The position numbers were made by a program, and so were the translations under genes. DNA of 64,000 nt from Woeseiaceae bacterium (lineage in GTDB: Bacteria > Pseudomonadota > Gammaproteobacteria > Steroidobacterales > Woeseiaceae). The DNA lies in contig JAJFKP010000023.1 in NCBI GenBank assembly GCA_021773135.1, positions 1-64,000 of the forward strand, written 5' to 3'. The stretch's first letter is position 1, and each line of letters opens with the position of its first letter. The notes beneath the pieces are model-generated. The model did not search any database, was not told the origin of the DNA, and was given only the letters and a program-made list of their open reading frames with translations. Below, piece after piece: positions 53,589 through 63,902 of the stretch.

Positions 53589-54917
53589 TCAGTGACCGCC
53601 CTGTAGCAGCTTGGCGCTGCCATGTTTCACTTTGGACCACAAACTGCGTTCTTCCCATTGATCGGCAGTTATCTCGTCTGTGTTACGACTATCTTGCAGA
53701 AAAGTTTCCGCCATGCGCTCGGCAAAGTTCCGGTCGAGGACAATCGCATTCAGTTCGTTGTTAAATTCGATGCTGAGAACATCCAGGTTACTCGACCCGA
53801 CAGTGCTCCAGTTCTCGTCAATCACGGCGGTCTTCGCATGCAGGATGCCGCTTTTGTACTCGAAGATACGGACTCCTGCTTCCAACAGGTCAGAATAATG
53901 GGCGCGTGCTGCCAGTTCGGCAATATCGACATCGGATTCTTGCGGCAGCAGGACGCGTACATCGACGCCGCGTCGTGCGGCCACTTCCAGTTCATCTACC
54001 AGTTCATCCGTCGGTGCGAAGTAGGCCTGCGTTATCCAGATACGTGAACTGGCATTCTTGACGGCAGATATCAAGTAGTCGACGACGGTTGAGCCCAGCT
54101 CATCGTCGCCGGTTGCTGCGACAATGGCGACCTCCTGGTTTCCCACCGCCTTGAGGTCAGGAAAATAGTCGGCTTGCGCTACTGGCCGTCCCTCGGCTTC
54201 GTCCATCCAGTTTGTCAGGAAGGCTTCCTGCATAGCGGCAACGGCCGGGCCACGAATTTTCAGGTGGGTGTCGCGCCAGCTCTCGTCAAACCGCGCTTCT
54301 GACACCGCCGATTCTGAGTCGAAGCGATAGTTTTCGGTAAAATTCAAGCCTCCCGTGAAGCCTGTTTCTCCGTCTACAATCAGAATTTTCCGGTGATTGC
54401 GGTTATGCCAGTCACCCGGTTCGGTCTCCATCAACGGGTGAAATGCGAGGATGTTGATACCCCTTGATTTCAGTTCGTTAAAGTAGTCGTCGCCAGTCGA
54501 CATGCTGCCAACAGCATCGTAGCAAACGTTGACGACCACGCCGTTCGCCGCTCGCTCTGCGAGTGCGTCCGCCAGGCGGCGTCCAACCTGGTCGTCCGCA
54601 AGAATGAATGTCTCCAGGTTTATATGGTCTTCGGCGCCGTTGATCGCCGCAAACATCGCATCATAAGTTTCCGGGCCGTCTATCAGCAGCTCAACGCGGT
54701 TTCCGGCAATAACCGCACCGTCGGACGGAAAGCTTCGACCATCGTTTGTTGCGGGTGACAACCTGCTGTGAGGACCCGGAGAGGCCGTCATATTTGCAAG
54801 GTCGCCGGTAATTTTTTCAGAGTCAGTCGGCCCGCTACACCCTGATACCAGCAAACAGACAAGCACCGATGACACCAACTGACTCGTAAAAACGGATATT
54901 CGTTCGAATATTTTCAT
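53589..54917 (-). CDS. Phospholipase D / cardiolipin-synthase-like lipoprotein
   Basis: 442 residues from the ATG at 54917 (AGGAGAAATTC upstream). Signal with lipobox LLVSGC, then two PLD HKD motifs: HRKILIVDGETGFTGG and HAKTAVIDENWSTVGSSN. It is related to the cardiolipin synthase at 10064 but exported and lipid-anchored, so it should act on phospholipids in the periplasm or outer membrane. Confidence 0.9.
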   Translation of the reverse strand: MKIFERISVFTSQLVSSVLVCLLVSGCSGPTDSEKITGDLANMTASPGPHSRLSPATNDGRSFPSDGAVIAGNRVELLIDGPETYDAMFAAINGAEDHINLETFILADDQVGRRLADALAERAANGVVVNVCYDAVGSMSTGDDYFNELKSRGINILAFHPLMETEPGDWHNRNHRKILIVDGETGFTGGLNFTENYRFDSESAVSEARFDESWRDTHLKIRGPAVAAMQEAFLTNWMDEAEGRPVAQADYFPDLKAVGNQEVAIVAATGDDELGSTVVDYLISAVKNASSRIWITQAYFAPTDELVDELEVAARRGVDVRVLLPQESDVDIAELAARAHYSDLLEAGVRIFEYKSGILHAKTAVIDENWSTVGSSNLDVLSIEFNNELNAIVLDRNFAERMAETFLQDSRNTDEITADQWEERSLWSKVKHGSAKLLQGGH

Positions 54918-54944
54918 GAATTTCTCCTGCGCACAGGCAGGACG

Positions 54945-54962
54945 ATGCATTTAACGTGCCAT
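54945..54962 (-). promoter_or_regulatory. Sigma-54 promoter
   Basis: Minus strand ATGGCACGTTAAATGCAT: consensus TGGCACG and correct spacing, -12 ATGCAT. About 28 bp upstream of the PLD lipoprotein ATG. Confidence 0.8.
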
Positions 54963-54983
54963 CACATCCGCAGCCGCGTCCTG

Positions 54984-55001
54984 CTGGCATGCGTCTTGCA
55001 A
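54984..55001 (+). promoter_or_regulatory. Sigma-54 promoter
   Basis: CTGGCATGCGTCTTGCAA, sharing 15 bases TGGCATGCGTCTTGC with the APP1 promoter at 24436. It lies only 21 bp from the divergent promoter at 54945-54962. Confidence 0.87.
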
Positions 55002-55059
55002 CACACGGGTAACAGTAACAACACGGGCTGCGTACAGCGGCAGCAACAGGAACTGAACT

Positions 55060-55584
55060 ATGGCCAATGCAAACATGAATTCCGCGGTGGTGGAGCCGCA
55101 ACTTAAGGGCATTGACGGCAGGGCAGCCGTGCGTGCAGCGATTGCCGCATCGCTTTTATCACTGGTGCTCTACCTGTATCTCGTACCGGCACTGATAGGA
55201 GCCGGCAATGCTGCAACGATTGTGCGCTACATGGCGTCTGTCGTACTCGGCGCCTCGGTTTTACCGCCTCCCGCCGACTTTACCCCGTCGATTGTCGCAA
55301 CCGGGCTGGCTGTACACCTCGGATTGTCACTACTCATGGCCACCATTATTGCTTTCGTTTTACATCGCTGGGGCATGCTGATGGGCATTATCGGTGGCGT
55401 GGTACTCGGAGTTGTTTTCTTCGTAATTATTCACCACACATTGACTCTCATCTACCCACATTTCTATGCGATGAACCACTGGTCCATCGCGCTGGTACAC
55501 GCATTATTTGGCGCGACTGCCGGGGGGGTCTACGAACTGTACGAATGTGAGCCCGGCGAACAGCCTCGAGGGGAGAGGTACTAA
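55060..55584 (+). CDS. Four-helix membrane protein, unknown
   Basis: 174 residues with about four membrane segments (SLLSLVLYLYLVPALI; GLSLLMATIIAFVL; GIIGGVVLGVVFFVIIHHTL; SIALVHALFGATAGG). Not a recognised family. Its stop codon overlaps the start of the M48 protease gene (TAATG), so it is probably a partner or membrane anchor of the protease. Confidence 0.75.
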   Translation: MANANMNSAVVEPQLKGIDGRAAVRAAIAASLLSLVLYLYLVPALIGAGNAATIVRYMASVVLGASVLPPPADFTPSIVATGLAVHLGLSLLMATIIAFVLHRWGMLMGIIGGVVLGVVFFVIIHHTLTLIYPHFYAMNHWSIALVHALFGATAGGVYELYECEPGEQPRGERY

Positions 55585-56420
55585 TGCGCTACAGACAGCC
55601 AATGAGAATGGCCCCCACGCGTCGCTCAGGCGGTATGGCGCGACTGGGCATCGGGTTAATGTTCGCGGTATTCGCGTTTTTTTCCTACCAATGTTCAACC
55701 GAATACAATCCGGTGACCGGGGAAAAACAGCACGTCGCCATGACACCCGAACAGGAAATTGCACTGGGTCTGCAGGCGGCCCCCGAAATGGCAGCGCAGC
55801 ATGGAGGACTGCTGAACGACCCCGAAACACAGGCACTGATGGACCGCGTTGGAGCTGACCTCGTCCGATCCGGAATTGCAAGTGACACCGGCTGGCAGTT
55901 CGAATTCCATGTCCTGGCTGACCCGCAGACAATTAATGCGTTTGCATTGCCGGGTGGCCAGATTTTCATTACAGCGGCTCTGTTGAAGCGCTTCACGACT
56001 GAGGGCGAGTTGGCCGGCGTTATCGGCCACGAAATTGGACATGTGGTCGCCCGACATGGTGCACAGCGGCTGGCGAAGATGCAGCTGACCGAGGGCATAA
56101 CAGGTGCCGTGCTGGTCGCCGCAGGCGGCGGTGGAAGTGAAGCGCAAATTGCGCAAATGATCGGACAACTCGTCAACATGAAGTACGGCCGGGAAGACGA
56201 ACTCGAGTCAGATACGCTGGGCGTATTGCTCGTTACTGACGCCGGCTACGACCCAAGGGCATTGATCCGGGTCATGCAGATCCTGAACGATGCCAGCGAA
56301 GGCAGCCGGCCGCCGGAGTGGATGAGCACGCACCCCAGTCATGGCAACCGTGTAGAACGAATCAATGCGGCTATTGAAGAAGTATTTCCGGCGGGCGTTC
56401 CCGAAGGTCTGAAGCAATAA
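55584..56420 (+). CDS. M48 family zinc metalloprotease
   Basis: 278 residues with an N-terminal hydrophobic segment and a Cys (YQCSTEYNP) that resembles a lipobox, then the catalytic HEIGHVVARH (HExxH) near residue 148 and YGREDELESD with the third zinc ligand. It is similar to periplasmic LoiP/BepA-type proteases that maintain outer-membrane protein quality. Sigma-54 operon with the membrane gene upstream. Confidence 0.93.
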   Translation: MRYRQPMRMAPTRRSGGMARLGIGLMFAVFAFFSYQCSTEYNPVTGEKQHVAMTPEQEIALGLQAAPEMAAQHGGLLNDPETQALMDRVGADLVRSGIASDTGWQFEFHVLADPQTINAFALPGGQIFITAALLKRFTTEGELAGVIGHEIGHVVARHGAQRLAKMQLTEGITGAVLVAAGGGGSEAQIAQMIGQLVNMKYGREDELESDTLGVLLVTDAGYDPRALIRVMQILNDASEGSRPPEWMSTHPSHGNRVERINAAIEEVFPAGVPEGLKQ

Positions 56421-56743
56421 GCAGACTGTGCTTATGGCAAGGAACTTCCTGCCGACTTTTTTGCACTTAATGTCGGAAATAAACCGCGCTGCGCCGTCTG
56501 CGGATGTACCAGACGAACGATGCGCTATGGCGCAAAACGTTCGCCGCCAGGTTTGCACTGGTATCGGCCTCCCAAACGCTGATCCTGCAGTGATCATGGA
56601 GCCGCCGCTGCAACCAGTTACGCTCATGCATTCGGTTCCAGGAATTGCAGGGTGGTTGCTGGCAGTCAGCACTGTGATTTTTGCACTCACATGGAAACGC
56701 ACGTTAGGCGCGCGCCGGCCCTCGCGCAGGCGACGGTTTCAGT
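56421..56743. other. Gap of 323 bp; doubtful small ORF
   Basis: A 112-codon plus-strand frame (56428-56766) contains one possible membrane helix (GIAGWLLAVSTVIFAL) but has no homology I recognise and overlaps the 3' end of the CheB-CheR kinase gene. I would not annotate it as a gene. Confidence 0.35.
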
Positions 56744-59700
56744 TCAGGCAGGCGGCCTGTTACTGACGTTTACCAGAATCTCCTGCAGGCGACGATAATC
56801 GGCAGGCTTGGTCAGGTGCTCGTTGAAGCCGGCGTTTCGAGCGCGCTCTATGTCCTCACTGGTGCCGTAGCCGGTCATCGCCACCAGGTAAACGTCGCTC
56901 AGGGCGGCATTGGCGCGAATTTTCCGCGCTACCTCGTAGCCGTCGAGCTCGGGGAGACCGATATCGACAATAGCGACGTCCGGGTGCTGACCTTCTATCA
57001 TTTGAGCACCGCTTCGTCCGTCGGCAGCTTCGACGACCTCGAAGCCCTGAATTTCCAGTAGCTGTCGCATTGCTGCGCGACTGTCGGGTTGGTCTTCGAC
57101 CAGCACGATGCGCAGGTTGCGAACTGTTGCGTCGCCGTTGCCGGATTCCTGCGGTGGTTCGACGACCACAGAATTATCGAGTTCTGCAAGTGGCAGGTGA
57201 ACGATAAACGTGCTGCCTTTTCCGGGGCCGTCGCTCTGCGCCACGATCCTGCCGCCATGGCGCGCTACCAGGTCTTTTGCCAGTGAAAGGCCTACTCCCA
57301 GGCCGCCTTTCGTCCGGTCGAGATTACGTTGCCCTTGCACGAAAAGTTCGAACACATGCGGTAGAAGTTCTTCATCAATACCTTCGCCTTCATCCCGGAC
57401 GATAAGCCGCGATTCACCATCTTCGGCTTCCAGCACCAGCGTGACCTGCGAGCCCGCATCGGAATAACGGGCGGCGTTGGACAGCAGGTTGACGCAGACC
57501 TGCTGCAGGCGCGCGGCGTCGCCAATGCAGGGTACCGGTGTCGCTGGCACCTGCTGAATCAGCGTAACGTCCGCAGAACGCAATAAAGGCGTCGTCGATT
57601 CAACTGCATGCCGGACAATATCGCGCAAATCAATCGCTTCGGTGCGCAGTTCGATCTTGCCGCGGGCAATGCGACTGACATCGAGCAGATCATCAAGCAG
57701 CCTCGCCATGTGCCGGCATTGTCGATCGATAATATCGCGTGCCTGCGTCGAATCACCGCCGCCGCTGTCTTCCACCGTATTCATCCACTGCACCGCATTG
57801 AGCACAGCTGCCAGGGGGTTGCGCAATTCGTGCGACAACATGGCGAGAAAACGCTCGCGCTGTTGCGCCTCATACTCCATCTTCTCCTGTGCCTGCCGCC
57901 GCTCCGTGATGTCGAGGAATGTGACCACTGCACCGGTAACCTCGTCGCCGTCACGAATCGGATGGCTCCAGTACTCGACTTGAAAAGATGTGCCGTCGGC
58001 ACGCCACAGCACTTCGTTGTCCACATGTTTGTTGATACTTTTTTGTATTGCGAGGTAGATAGGGCACTCGTCATGCGGGTAAGCGGAACCGTCAGGCCGC
58101 GTGTGATGAATTAACGCGTGCATATTCTTACCGATCAGCTCGTCCGGACTGTCGTATCCCAATAGCTGCGCACAGCTGGGGTTCGCGAACGTGCAGATGC
58201 CTTCGTAGTCAATGCCATAGATAGCTTCGGCCGTAGAATCAAGTAGCAGACTGATGCGTTGCTGATTCGCCTCGGACTCGCGTTGCGCGTGCTTTAGCGA
58301 ACTTACATCGCGGGCAATCGACGATGCACCGACAATTTCACCATCAGGCGCAAGAATGGGGGAAATCGTCACCTCGACCTCGACGTTCTCCCCCTCCTTG
58401 GTACAGCGCATGGTTTCGACGCGATTAATGCGTTCGCCGCGCCTGATTTTCTCCATGAATTCTTCGAACTCATGCTCCTGTTCATCGGGAAACAGCATAA
58501 GAATGGACCGCCCGATGGCCTCCTCTGAAGTGTATCCGTACAAGCTCTCAGCCCCTTTGTTCCACGACCTAATCGTGCCGTCGAGGTCTTTGCCGATGAT
58601 GGAGTCTGACGACGACTCGACGATCGCGATGAGGCGGGCGACGTCGATGCGGGCGGCTACCAGCCCTGTGATGTCGGTGGTCGTGATCACGACGCCGCCT
58701 ATTGCGCCCGATTCCGCATCGTCTGCCTCATCTTCGGCTCCTGCCCGGGTAGACGGCGGATGATAAGGTTGTACCCGCAGGTAGTAGGTTTCGCCGCCTT
58801 CGCCGCGCACTTCTTCTTCGAGGCTTTTCCCTCCAAGCAAAACACTCTCGATATCCTGCATGAGCCCTGGCCGTTCCAGGTTGGGAGCGAAGTCGCTTAG
58901 TGATCGGCCAATATCGCTTTCAGTGATCCGGAAAACCGGTGCAATGCGGTTGGTGAAACGACGAATATGCAGGCGGTCATCCAGGAACAGAATGCCGACG
59001 TCGGTGCCATCCAGGAGGTGGCGCATATCGCTGTTCGATTCGTGCAGCTCTGCAAGCCTTTTCTGGTGTTCAGCATTGACCGTGTAAAGCTCCTCGTTGA
59101 TAGAGTGCAGCTCTTCATTGGTGCTCTGAAGCTCTTCATTTGAGGCAACCAGCTCCTCATTTGTGCTTTGCAACTCTTCATTGCTGGTTTGCAGTTCTTC
59201 CACAGTCGCCTGCAGCATTTCCTGCGTGTATGCAAGCTCTCCCTCAAGCGTGGCAACATGTTGTTTGGAAAGGTCACTGCGAGATCGTGCGGCGGCGCTG
59301 TCGTGTTCCGCTGTCACTTCAAATGCGTCGTCAAGCTCCAGGGTAATCAGCAGATGTTCACGAGAGTCCCGCGGCGACCTGACCTGGGTGACACCCAGGC
59401 GAATGACCTGCTCGCCGCTGTCCTGTTCAATACGCACGCGCGTAAATCGCGCCTCATCGCGGTTGGCAAGCGCATGGTGTACCGCCGCAGAAACCGCCGA
59501 TGCCAGTTCGGGTGGCAGCATCTCAAGCACGTTCTGCGACGGTCGTCGTTTCGGTACAACCAGGAATTGCTCCGCGCCTGCGAATACATCCACGAGCGAA
59601 TAATTCGACTCGATGAGCAATGACGGCGGCATGAAACGATCAAGCAATCTGTCATAGACGTCTATCAGCGACGCTTCGCCAGTGCTCGCTGCCTGCGACA

Positions 59701-61201
59701 GTGGACGCAGCTTCGTAGCTGCACCGGCTGAACGTACGCGCAATGCTTCAACAGACTCTGACAGGCGCACGTCCCTTAGCTTACGAAAAATTCTCAGCCG
59801 CTCGTCAATGCCGGTGAACTCGTTTGCCAGCACGTCCGGCGTCTCACTCATGCCAAGCACAAGTACGCCATCGACCTGCAGGCCGAAGTGCAGCAGCGAC
59901 AGCACCGTTCGCTGGGCTGGCGGCTCGAGATAGATCAGCATATTGCGGCAGGTAACCATGTGCATCCGGGTGAAAGGCGCATCGCGGGTGAGATCGTGCG
60001 ACGCAAACACCACGATCTTGCGCAGGTCGTTCTTAACCCGGTAACCACCGGGCACCTCGTCGAAAAAACGATCCCTGCGTGCTTCGGAAATTGTCGCTAT
60101 ACGCTCGGCCGGATATACGCCTGCACTCGCGACTGCCAACGAGCCCTGGTGAATATCGGTTGCGAGAATTTTGGCCTTGAGCGGACGCTCCAACCGTTCA
60201 TGTGCTTCCGCTACCAACATCGCGAGCGAATACACCTCCTCGCCGGTTGCGCACCCGGCAACCCAGATGCGCAGCTCTTCGTTGGTGGCTACTGCCGTAA
60301 GAATCTCGGGCAGGATGCGCTTTTCGATTGCGTCGAATACTTCCGGGTCCCGGAAAAACTCGGTAACGCCGATAAGCAGGTCGCAATACAAGGCGTCAAC
60401 CTCATCGGGGTCGCTGCGTAAACGCTCGAGGTACTTCTCCGACGAATCCAGGCCAACAAGGGCCGTGCGCCGATCGACTCGCCGCGCAACCGTCGTGGTT
60501 TTATAGAGAGAGAAATCGATGCCGGTGCTCTCATGCAGCAACCACAATATCGATTGCAGCACACCGACAGAGCGGTCGCCGTCGCGCCCGTAACGACCCT
60601 GCTCGTCGGCTCCAAGCATGCGCAGGTACTGGCCGATCTCTGTTGCTGCCAGGACCCGATCTGCGACGCCGGTTGCTGCGGCCGTCAACGGCATGCCGTC
60701 AAATTTTGCAGTATCGGGCCGTTCCACGAGTACCGTGCCGCCGTTTCGATTGATGCTGCGAATGCCACGCGATCCGTCGCTGCCCGTGCCGGACAGGACG
60801 ACGGCGACGGCACGTCGGCCTGCATCGGCTGCGAGGGACTCGAAGAACCGGTCAATGGGAAAGGATAGTTTCTGGTCCGCGGCTTTGTCATGCAGCTTGA
60901 GTCTGCCGGCTTCGATAGTCATCTCGTTGCCCGGTGGCAACAGGTAGACGCGATTGGCGACGACCTGCTCGCCGTCGTTCGCGATGCCAACGGACATAGA
61001 GGTCTGCCGGCCCAGAATTTCGTCCATCAGGCTGCGAAAATCGGGCGACAGGTGCTGCACGATGACAAACGCCAGGCCCGGCTCGTCCGGCAATTCACTG
61101 AAAACGCGCTCCAGCGACTCCAGCCCCCCGGCTGAGGCACCGAGACCGACGATAGTGGTGGTCGCTTTCGTCACGGATAGGTTCTTCTTTTTTTCTGTCA
61201 T
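56744..61201 (-). CDS. CheB-CheR-PAS hybrid histidine kinase
   Basis: 1485 residues. Order: CheB methylesterase (about 15-200; GLGASAGG, VQHLSPD, SGTGSDGSRG), CheR methyltransferase (about 215-480; VAGCATGEEVYSLA), a long coiled coil of repeated SNEELQSTNEEL (about 640-715), three PAS domains (about 720-1125), HisKA with FLAMLSHELRNPLAAV, HATPase, and a receiver with Asp in AIVDIGLPELDGYEVA. This is a known large chimera in Proteobacteria. No other chemotaxis genes are present, so it may modify receptors elsewhere or work as a stand-alone sensor. Confidence 0.95.
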   Translation of the reverse strand: MTEKKKNLSVTKATTTIVGLGASAGGLESLERVFSELPDEPGLAFVIVQHLSPDFRSLMDEILGRQTSMSVGIANDGEQVVANRVYLLPPGNEMTIEAGRLKLHDKAADQKLSFPIDRFFESLAADAGRRAVAVVLSGTGSDGSRGIRSINRNGGTVLVERPDTAKFDGMPLTAAATGVADRVLAATEIGQYLRMLGADEQGRYGRDGDRSVGVLQSILWLLHESTGIDFSLYKTTTVARRVDRRTALVGLDSSEKYLERLRSDPDEVDALYCDLLIGVTEFFRDPEVFDAIEKRILPEILTAVATNEELRIWVAGCATGEEVYSLAMLVAEAHERLERPLKAKILATDIHQGSLAVASAGVYPAERIATISEARRDRFFDEVPGGYRVKNDLRKIVVFASHDLTRDAPFTRMHMVTCRNMLIYLEPPAQRTVLSLLHFGLQVDGVLVLGMSETPDVLANEFTGIDERLRIFRKLRDVRLSESVEALRVRSAGAATKLRPLSQAASTGEASLIDVYDRLLDRFMPPSLLIESNYSLVDVFAGAEQFLVVPKRRPSQNVLEMLPPELASAVSAAVHHALANRDEARFTRVRIEQDSGEQVIRLGVTQVRSPRDSREHLLITLELDDAFEVTAEHDSAAARSRSDLSKQHVATLEGELAYTQEMLQATVEELQTSNEELQSTNEELVASNEELQSTNEELHSINEELYTVNAEHQKRLAELHESNSDMRHLLDGTDVGILFLDDRLHIRRFTNRIAPVFRITESDIGRSLSDFAPNLERPGLMQDIESVLLGGKSLEEEVRGEGGETYYLRVQPYHPPSTRAGAEDEADDAESGAIGGVVITTTDITGLVAARIDVARLIAIVESSSDSIIGKDLDGTIRSWNKGAESLYGYTSEEAIGRSILMLFPDEQEHEFEEFMEKIRRGERINRVETMRCTKEGENVEVEVTISPILAPDGEIVGASSIARDVSSLKHAQRESEANQQRISLLLDSTAEAIYGIDYEGICTFANPSCAQLLGYDSPDELIGKNMHALIHHTRPDGSAYPHDECPIYLAIQKSINKHVDNEVLWRADGTSFQVEYWSHPIRDGDEVTGAVVTFLDITERRQAQEKMEYEAQQRERFLAMLSHELRNPLAAVLNAVQWMNTVEDSGGGDSTQARDIIDRQCRHMARLLDDLLDVSRIARGKIELRTEAIDLRDIVRHAVESTTPLLRSADVTLIQQVPATPVPCIGDAARLQQVCVNLLSNAARYSDAGSQVTLVLEAEDGESRLIVRDEGEGIDEELLPHVFELFVQGQRNLDRTKGGLGVGLSLAKDLVARHGGRIVAQSDGPGKGSTFIVHLPLAELDNSVVVEPPQESGNGDATVRNLRIVLVEDQPDSRAAMRQLLEIQGFEVVEAADGRSGAQMIEGQHPDVAIVDIGLPELDGYEVARKIRANAALSDVYLVAMTGYGTSEDIERARNAGFNEHLTKPADYRRLQEILVNVSNRPPA

Positions 61202-62031
61202 GGGACAAACGGAGCCTGAGATTCCAATAGAATAAATGAGCCCCGCGCCCGGGTCGACATGACCCGCACAGGCTTGCCCGAACTGTGGGCCGACTGAGAA
61301 GACCTGATGCTCTGTTTTGCCTTGTTTCTTGGCATCTTGCTATCTGATTTCATTCCGGCACTGCTCAAGCATCAGGTGAACATCGCCCCCGTCGGCGCGC
61401 GCCCTGGTGGCCGCGATTGGCGGCCGGAGGCCACGCTTGCGGAACTTGAGCCGTGCAAAGCGGAGACGAGACCAACGACGGCGATGACCTGGCCATAAGT
61501 CTCGCAGCGCCCGGCCCGGCTTTCATCAAACGGGGACAGGCGCTGTTAATCCGGCCGGGTAGTGTGCCTGAAAGCTATATCACCGCCTTGCAACCCTGTT
61601 GTGAATTGCAGACGCGGCTGGTGGCTTCTGGTTTGCGGTTCCGGTAGTACTCGTGATGCGGAGAAAATCAGCCGGACCAGCTGAGTTCGGTATTCTGGTA
61701 AGAATTGTCCGGATAAATTTCATATCTGATACCGGCAGCTCGGAGTGGTATTGCTGCAAACGCCAGGTGAATCTGCGCTCTAACCCGAATAAAATCCTCA
61801 AATTCAGGATCTGCCGCAGCGGGCGGTCGCAAGGAGTAAACGGGCAACGAATTCGTGTCGCCTATAGCCCCCGACACTGATTACAGCAGCGCAACGGCTC
61901 AAAAAACAACAATCACTTGTGCTTGCAGGCAAGAAAGGTGTCAGAATAATTCTTGAGGAAAACATCGAAAATAGACATGACGCCTTCTTTAGCGCATTGC
62001 CGAAACCATCTCGAACCCGGAATCTAGCTGC
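61202..62031. other. 830-bp gap between the kinase and recQ
   Basis: No supported gene; the few small frames have no domain or ribosome site. No repeats of either family and no clear promoter elements were found. Confidence 0.5.
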
Positions 62032-63834
62032 ATGAGTCTTTCCCCACAATTAGTGCTGAAAGACGTTTTCGGCTACCCGGAGTTCCGCGGACAACAGCAG
62101 TCGATCATCGAGGCCGCGTTGCAGGGTCGCGATTCGCTGGTGATCATGCCGACAGGCGGTGGCAAGTCGCTGTGTTACCAGATTCCGGCAATGCTGCGAG
62201 AGGGGACCGGTCTCGTTGTATCGCCTCTGATTGCGCTGATGCAGGATCAGGTAACGGCGCTGCGTGAAGTTGGTATTGCGGCAGAGTTTCTCAATTCCAG
62301 CCAGTCGCCAGATGAGAGACGTGAGGTGATGAACAAGCTCCGGCAGGGCAAGTTACAGCTCCTGTACATTGCCCCGGAGCGCCTGGTCACCGGGCACACC
62401 CGGTCACTGCTACGCGATGTGCCCCTGTCAATAATTGCTATTGACGAGGCCCACTGTGTGTCGCAGTGGGGCCATGACTTTCGTCAGGACTACCTGGGGC
62501 TGGGAGATCTGGGTGCGTTGTTCCCCGGCGTCCCGCGGATGGCGGTTACGGCCACTGCAACCGGAAAGACGCGGCAGGAAATTGTCACTCGACTCGAACT
62601 GCACGAGCCCGACATCTTCGTCGCGCCTTTCGACCGGCCCAATATCGGTTACACGGTGCAGGTCAAAACTGATGCGCGTGGGCAATTGCTGAAATTCCTC
62701 CAAACCCATCGCGATGAAGCCGGAATCGTCTACTGCCTGTCGCGCAAGAAAACAGAAAGCATCGCCACCTGGCTGTGCGGACAGGGCTTCGAGGCGCTGC
62801 CGTACCATGCCGGGCTCGCCGCCGATGTGCGGGCAGAAAACCAGCGCCGCTTTCTCGCTGAGGACGGTCTGGTGATCGTCGCGACAATCGCATTTGGAAT
62901 GGGAATAGACAAGCCGGATGTGCGCTTTGTCGCCCATCTTGATTTGCCCAAGAGCGTCGAGTCCTATTACCAGGAAACCGGCAGGGCGGGCAGAGACGGT
63001 GAGCCTGCTGACGCCTGGATGGTCTACGGCCTGCAGGATGTCGTGCGCCTGCGGCAGATGCTCGATGAATCGCAGGCCGACGAGGAATACAAACGCTACG
63101 AAGGCGCCAAGATCGATGCGTTACTGGGTTGGTGCGAGGTCATCGGCTGCCGACGTCGGCCGCTGCTCGCATATTTCGGCGACTCGCAAAACGAGGATTG
63201 CGGCAACTGTGATGGCTGCCTGACGCCGGCCAACACCTGGGACGGGTCAGAAGCGGGCCAGAAACTACTGTCGGCTGTGTATCGAACAGAGCAGCGCTTT
63301 GGTGCCGCACACCTTGTCGACGTGCTGTTGGGGAAAAAAACGGACAAGGTTCAGCAGCATGGGCACGAACAGCTCAGTGTGTTTGGAATAGGGAAGGACC
63401 TGCCCTCGACCACCTGGCGCTCGGTCGCACGCCAGCTGATCGTTGCCGGCCACTTGCGCTCAGATGCGGCGCGTTTTGGTGCATTGGTCCTGACAGAAAC
63501 GAGTCGTGGCGTCCTGCGGGGGGAGACGCCCTTACAGTTCCGGGAAGATCCGAAACGGTCAGTGGTCTCATCGAAGAAGGTCGCCGCAATTCGAGTGGTT
63601 GGCGAACAGGACGAAAGTTTGTGGGAAGCGCTGCGCGCGTGCCGGCAGTCGCTGGCGAGTGAACACAATGTGCCCGCATACGTTATTTTCCACGATAAAA
63701 CTTTGCACGAAATGCTTGCTTACCGACCACAAACGGCGTCCGATATGCTGGGTATCAGTGGCATCGGGCAAACAAAGCTCGATCGCTACGGCGACCGGTT
63801 CCTCTCTGTTCTTCGCGGTGAGCCGGCCGCTTAG
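62032..63834 (+). CDS. recQ: RecQ ATP-dependent DNA helicase
   Basis: 600 residues. Superfamily 2 helicase motifs: [17 protein letters not shown] (motif 0), [15 protein letters not shown] (Walker A), [15 protein letters not shown] (DEAH), [10 protein letters not shown] (motif VI); a zinc-binding domain with CNCDGC-like Cys (NCDGCL) near residue 395; winged helix; and a C-terminal HRDC domain ([19 protein letters not shown]). It acts in replication-fork repair. No LexA box was found near its start. Confidence 0.97.
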   Translation: MSLSPQLVLKDVFGYPEFRGQQQSIIEAALQGRDSLVIMPTGGGKSLCYQIPAMLREGTGLVVSPLIALMQDQVTALREVGIAAEFLNSSQSPDERREVMNKLRQGKLQLLYIAPERLVTGHTRSLLRDVPLSIIAIDEAHCVSQWGHDFRQDYLGLGDLGALFPGVPRMAVTATATGKTRQEIVTRLELHEPDIFVAPFDRPNIGYTVQVKTDARGQLLKFLQTHRDEAGIVYCLSRKKTESIATWLCGQGFEALPYHAGLAADVRAENQRRFLAEDGLVIVATIAFGMGIDKPDVRFVAHLDLPKSVESYYQETGRAGRDGEPADAWMVYGLQDVVRLRQMLDESQADEEYKRYEGAKIDALLGWCEVIGCRRRPLLAYFGDSQNEDCGNCDGCLTPANTWDGSEAGQKLLSAVYRTEQRFGAAHLVDVLLGKKTDKVQQHGHEQLSVFGIGKDLPSTTWRSVARQLIVAGHLRSDAARFGALVLTETSRGVLRGETPLQFREDPKRSVVSSKKVAAIRVVGEQDESLWEALRACRQSLASEHNVPAYVIFHDKTLHEMLAYRPQTASDMLGISGIGQTKLDRYGDRFLSVLRGEPAA

Positions 63835-63851
63835 CAGTGACGGGCGGGATT

Positions 63852-63902
63852 GGGTCAGAGAAAAAACCCGCTTTGGCGGAGCGCAAACTTTCACTCTGAC
63901 TC
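63852..63902. repeat. Second repeat family, another copy
   Basis: GGGTCAGAG and CTCTGACTC as inverted arms about 33 bp apart, like the element at 35164-35216. Confidence 0.5.

Noticed and set aside
56744-61201. A chemotaxis operon
   Set aside because: CheB and CheR domains are fused in one hybrid kinase, and no cheA, cheW or receptor genes are present.
61307-61880. Small frames between the CheB-CheR kinase and recQ
   Set aside because: No recognisable domain or convincing start; one short hydrophobic stretch only.
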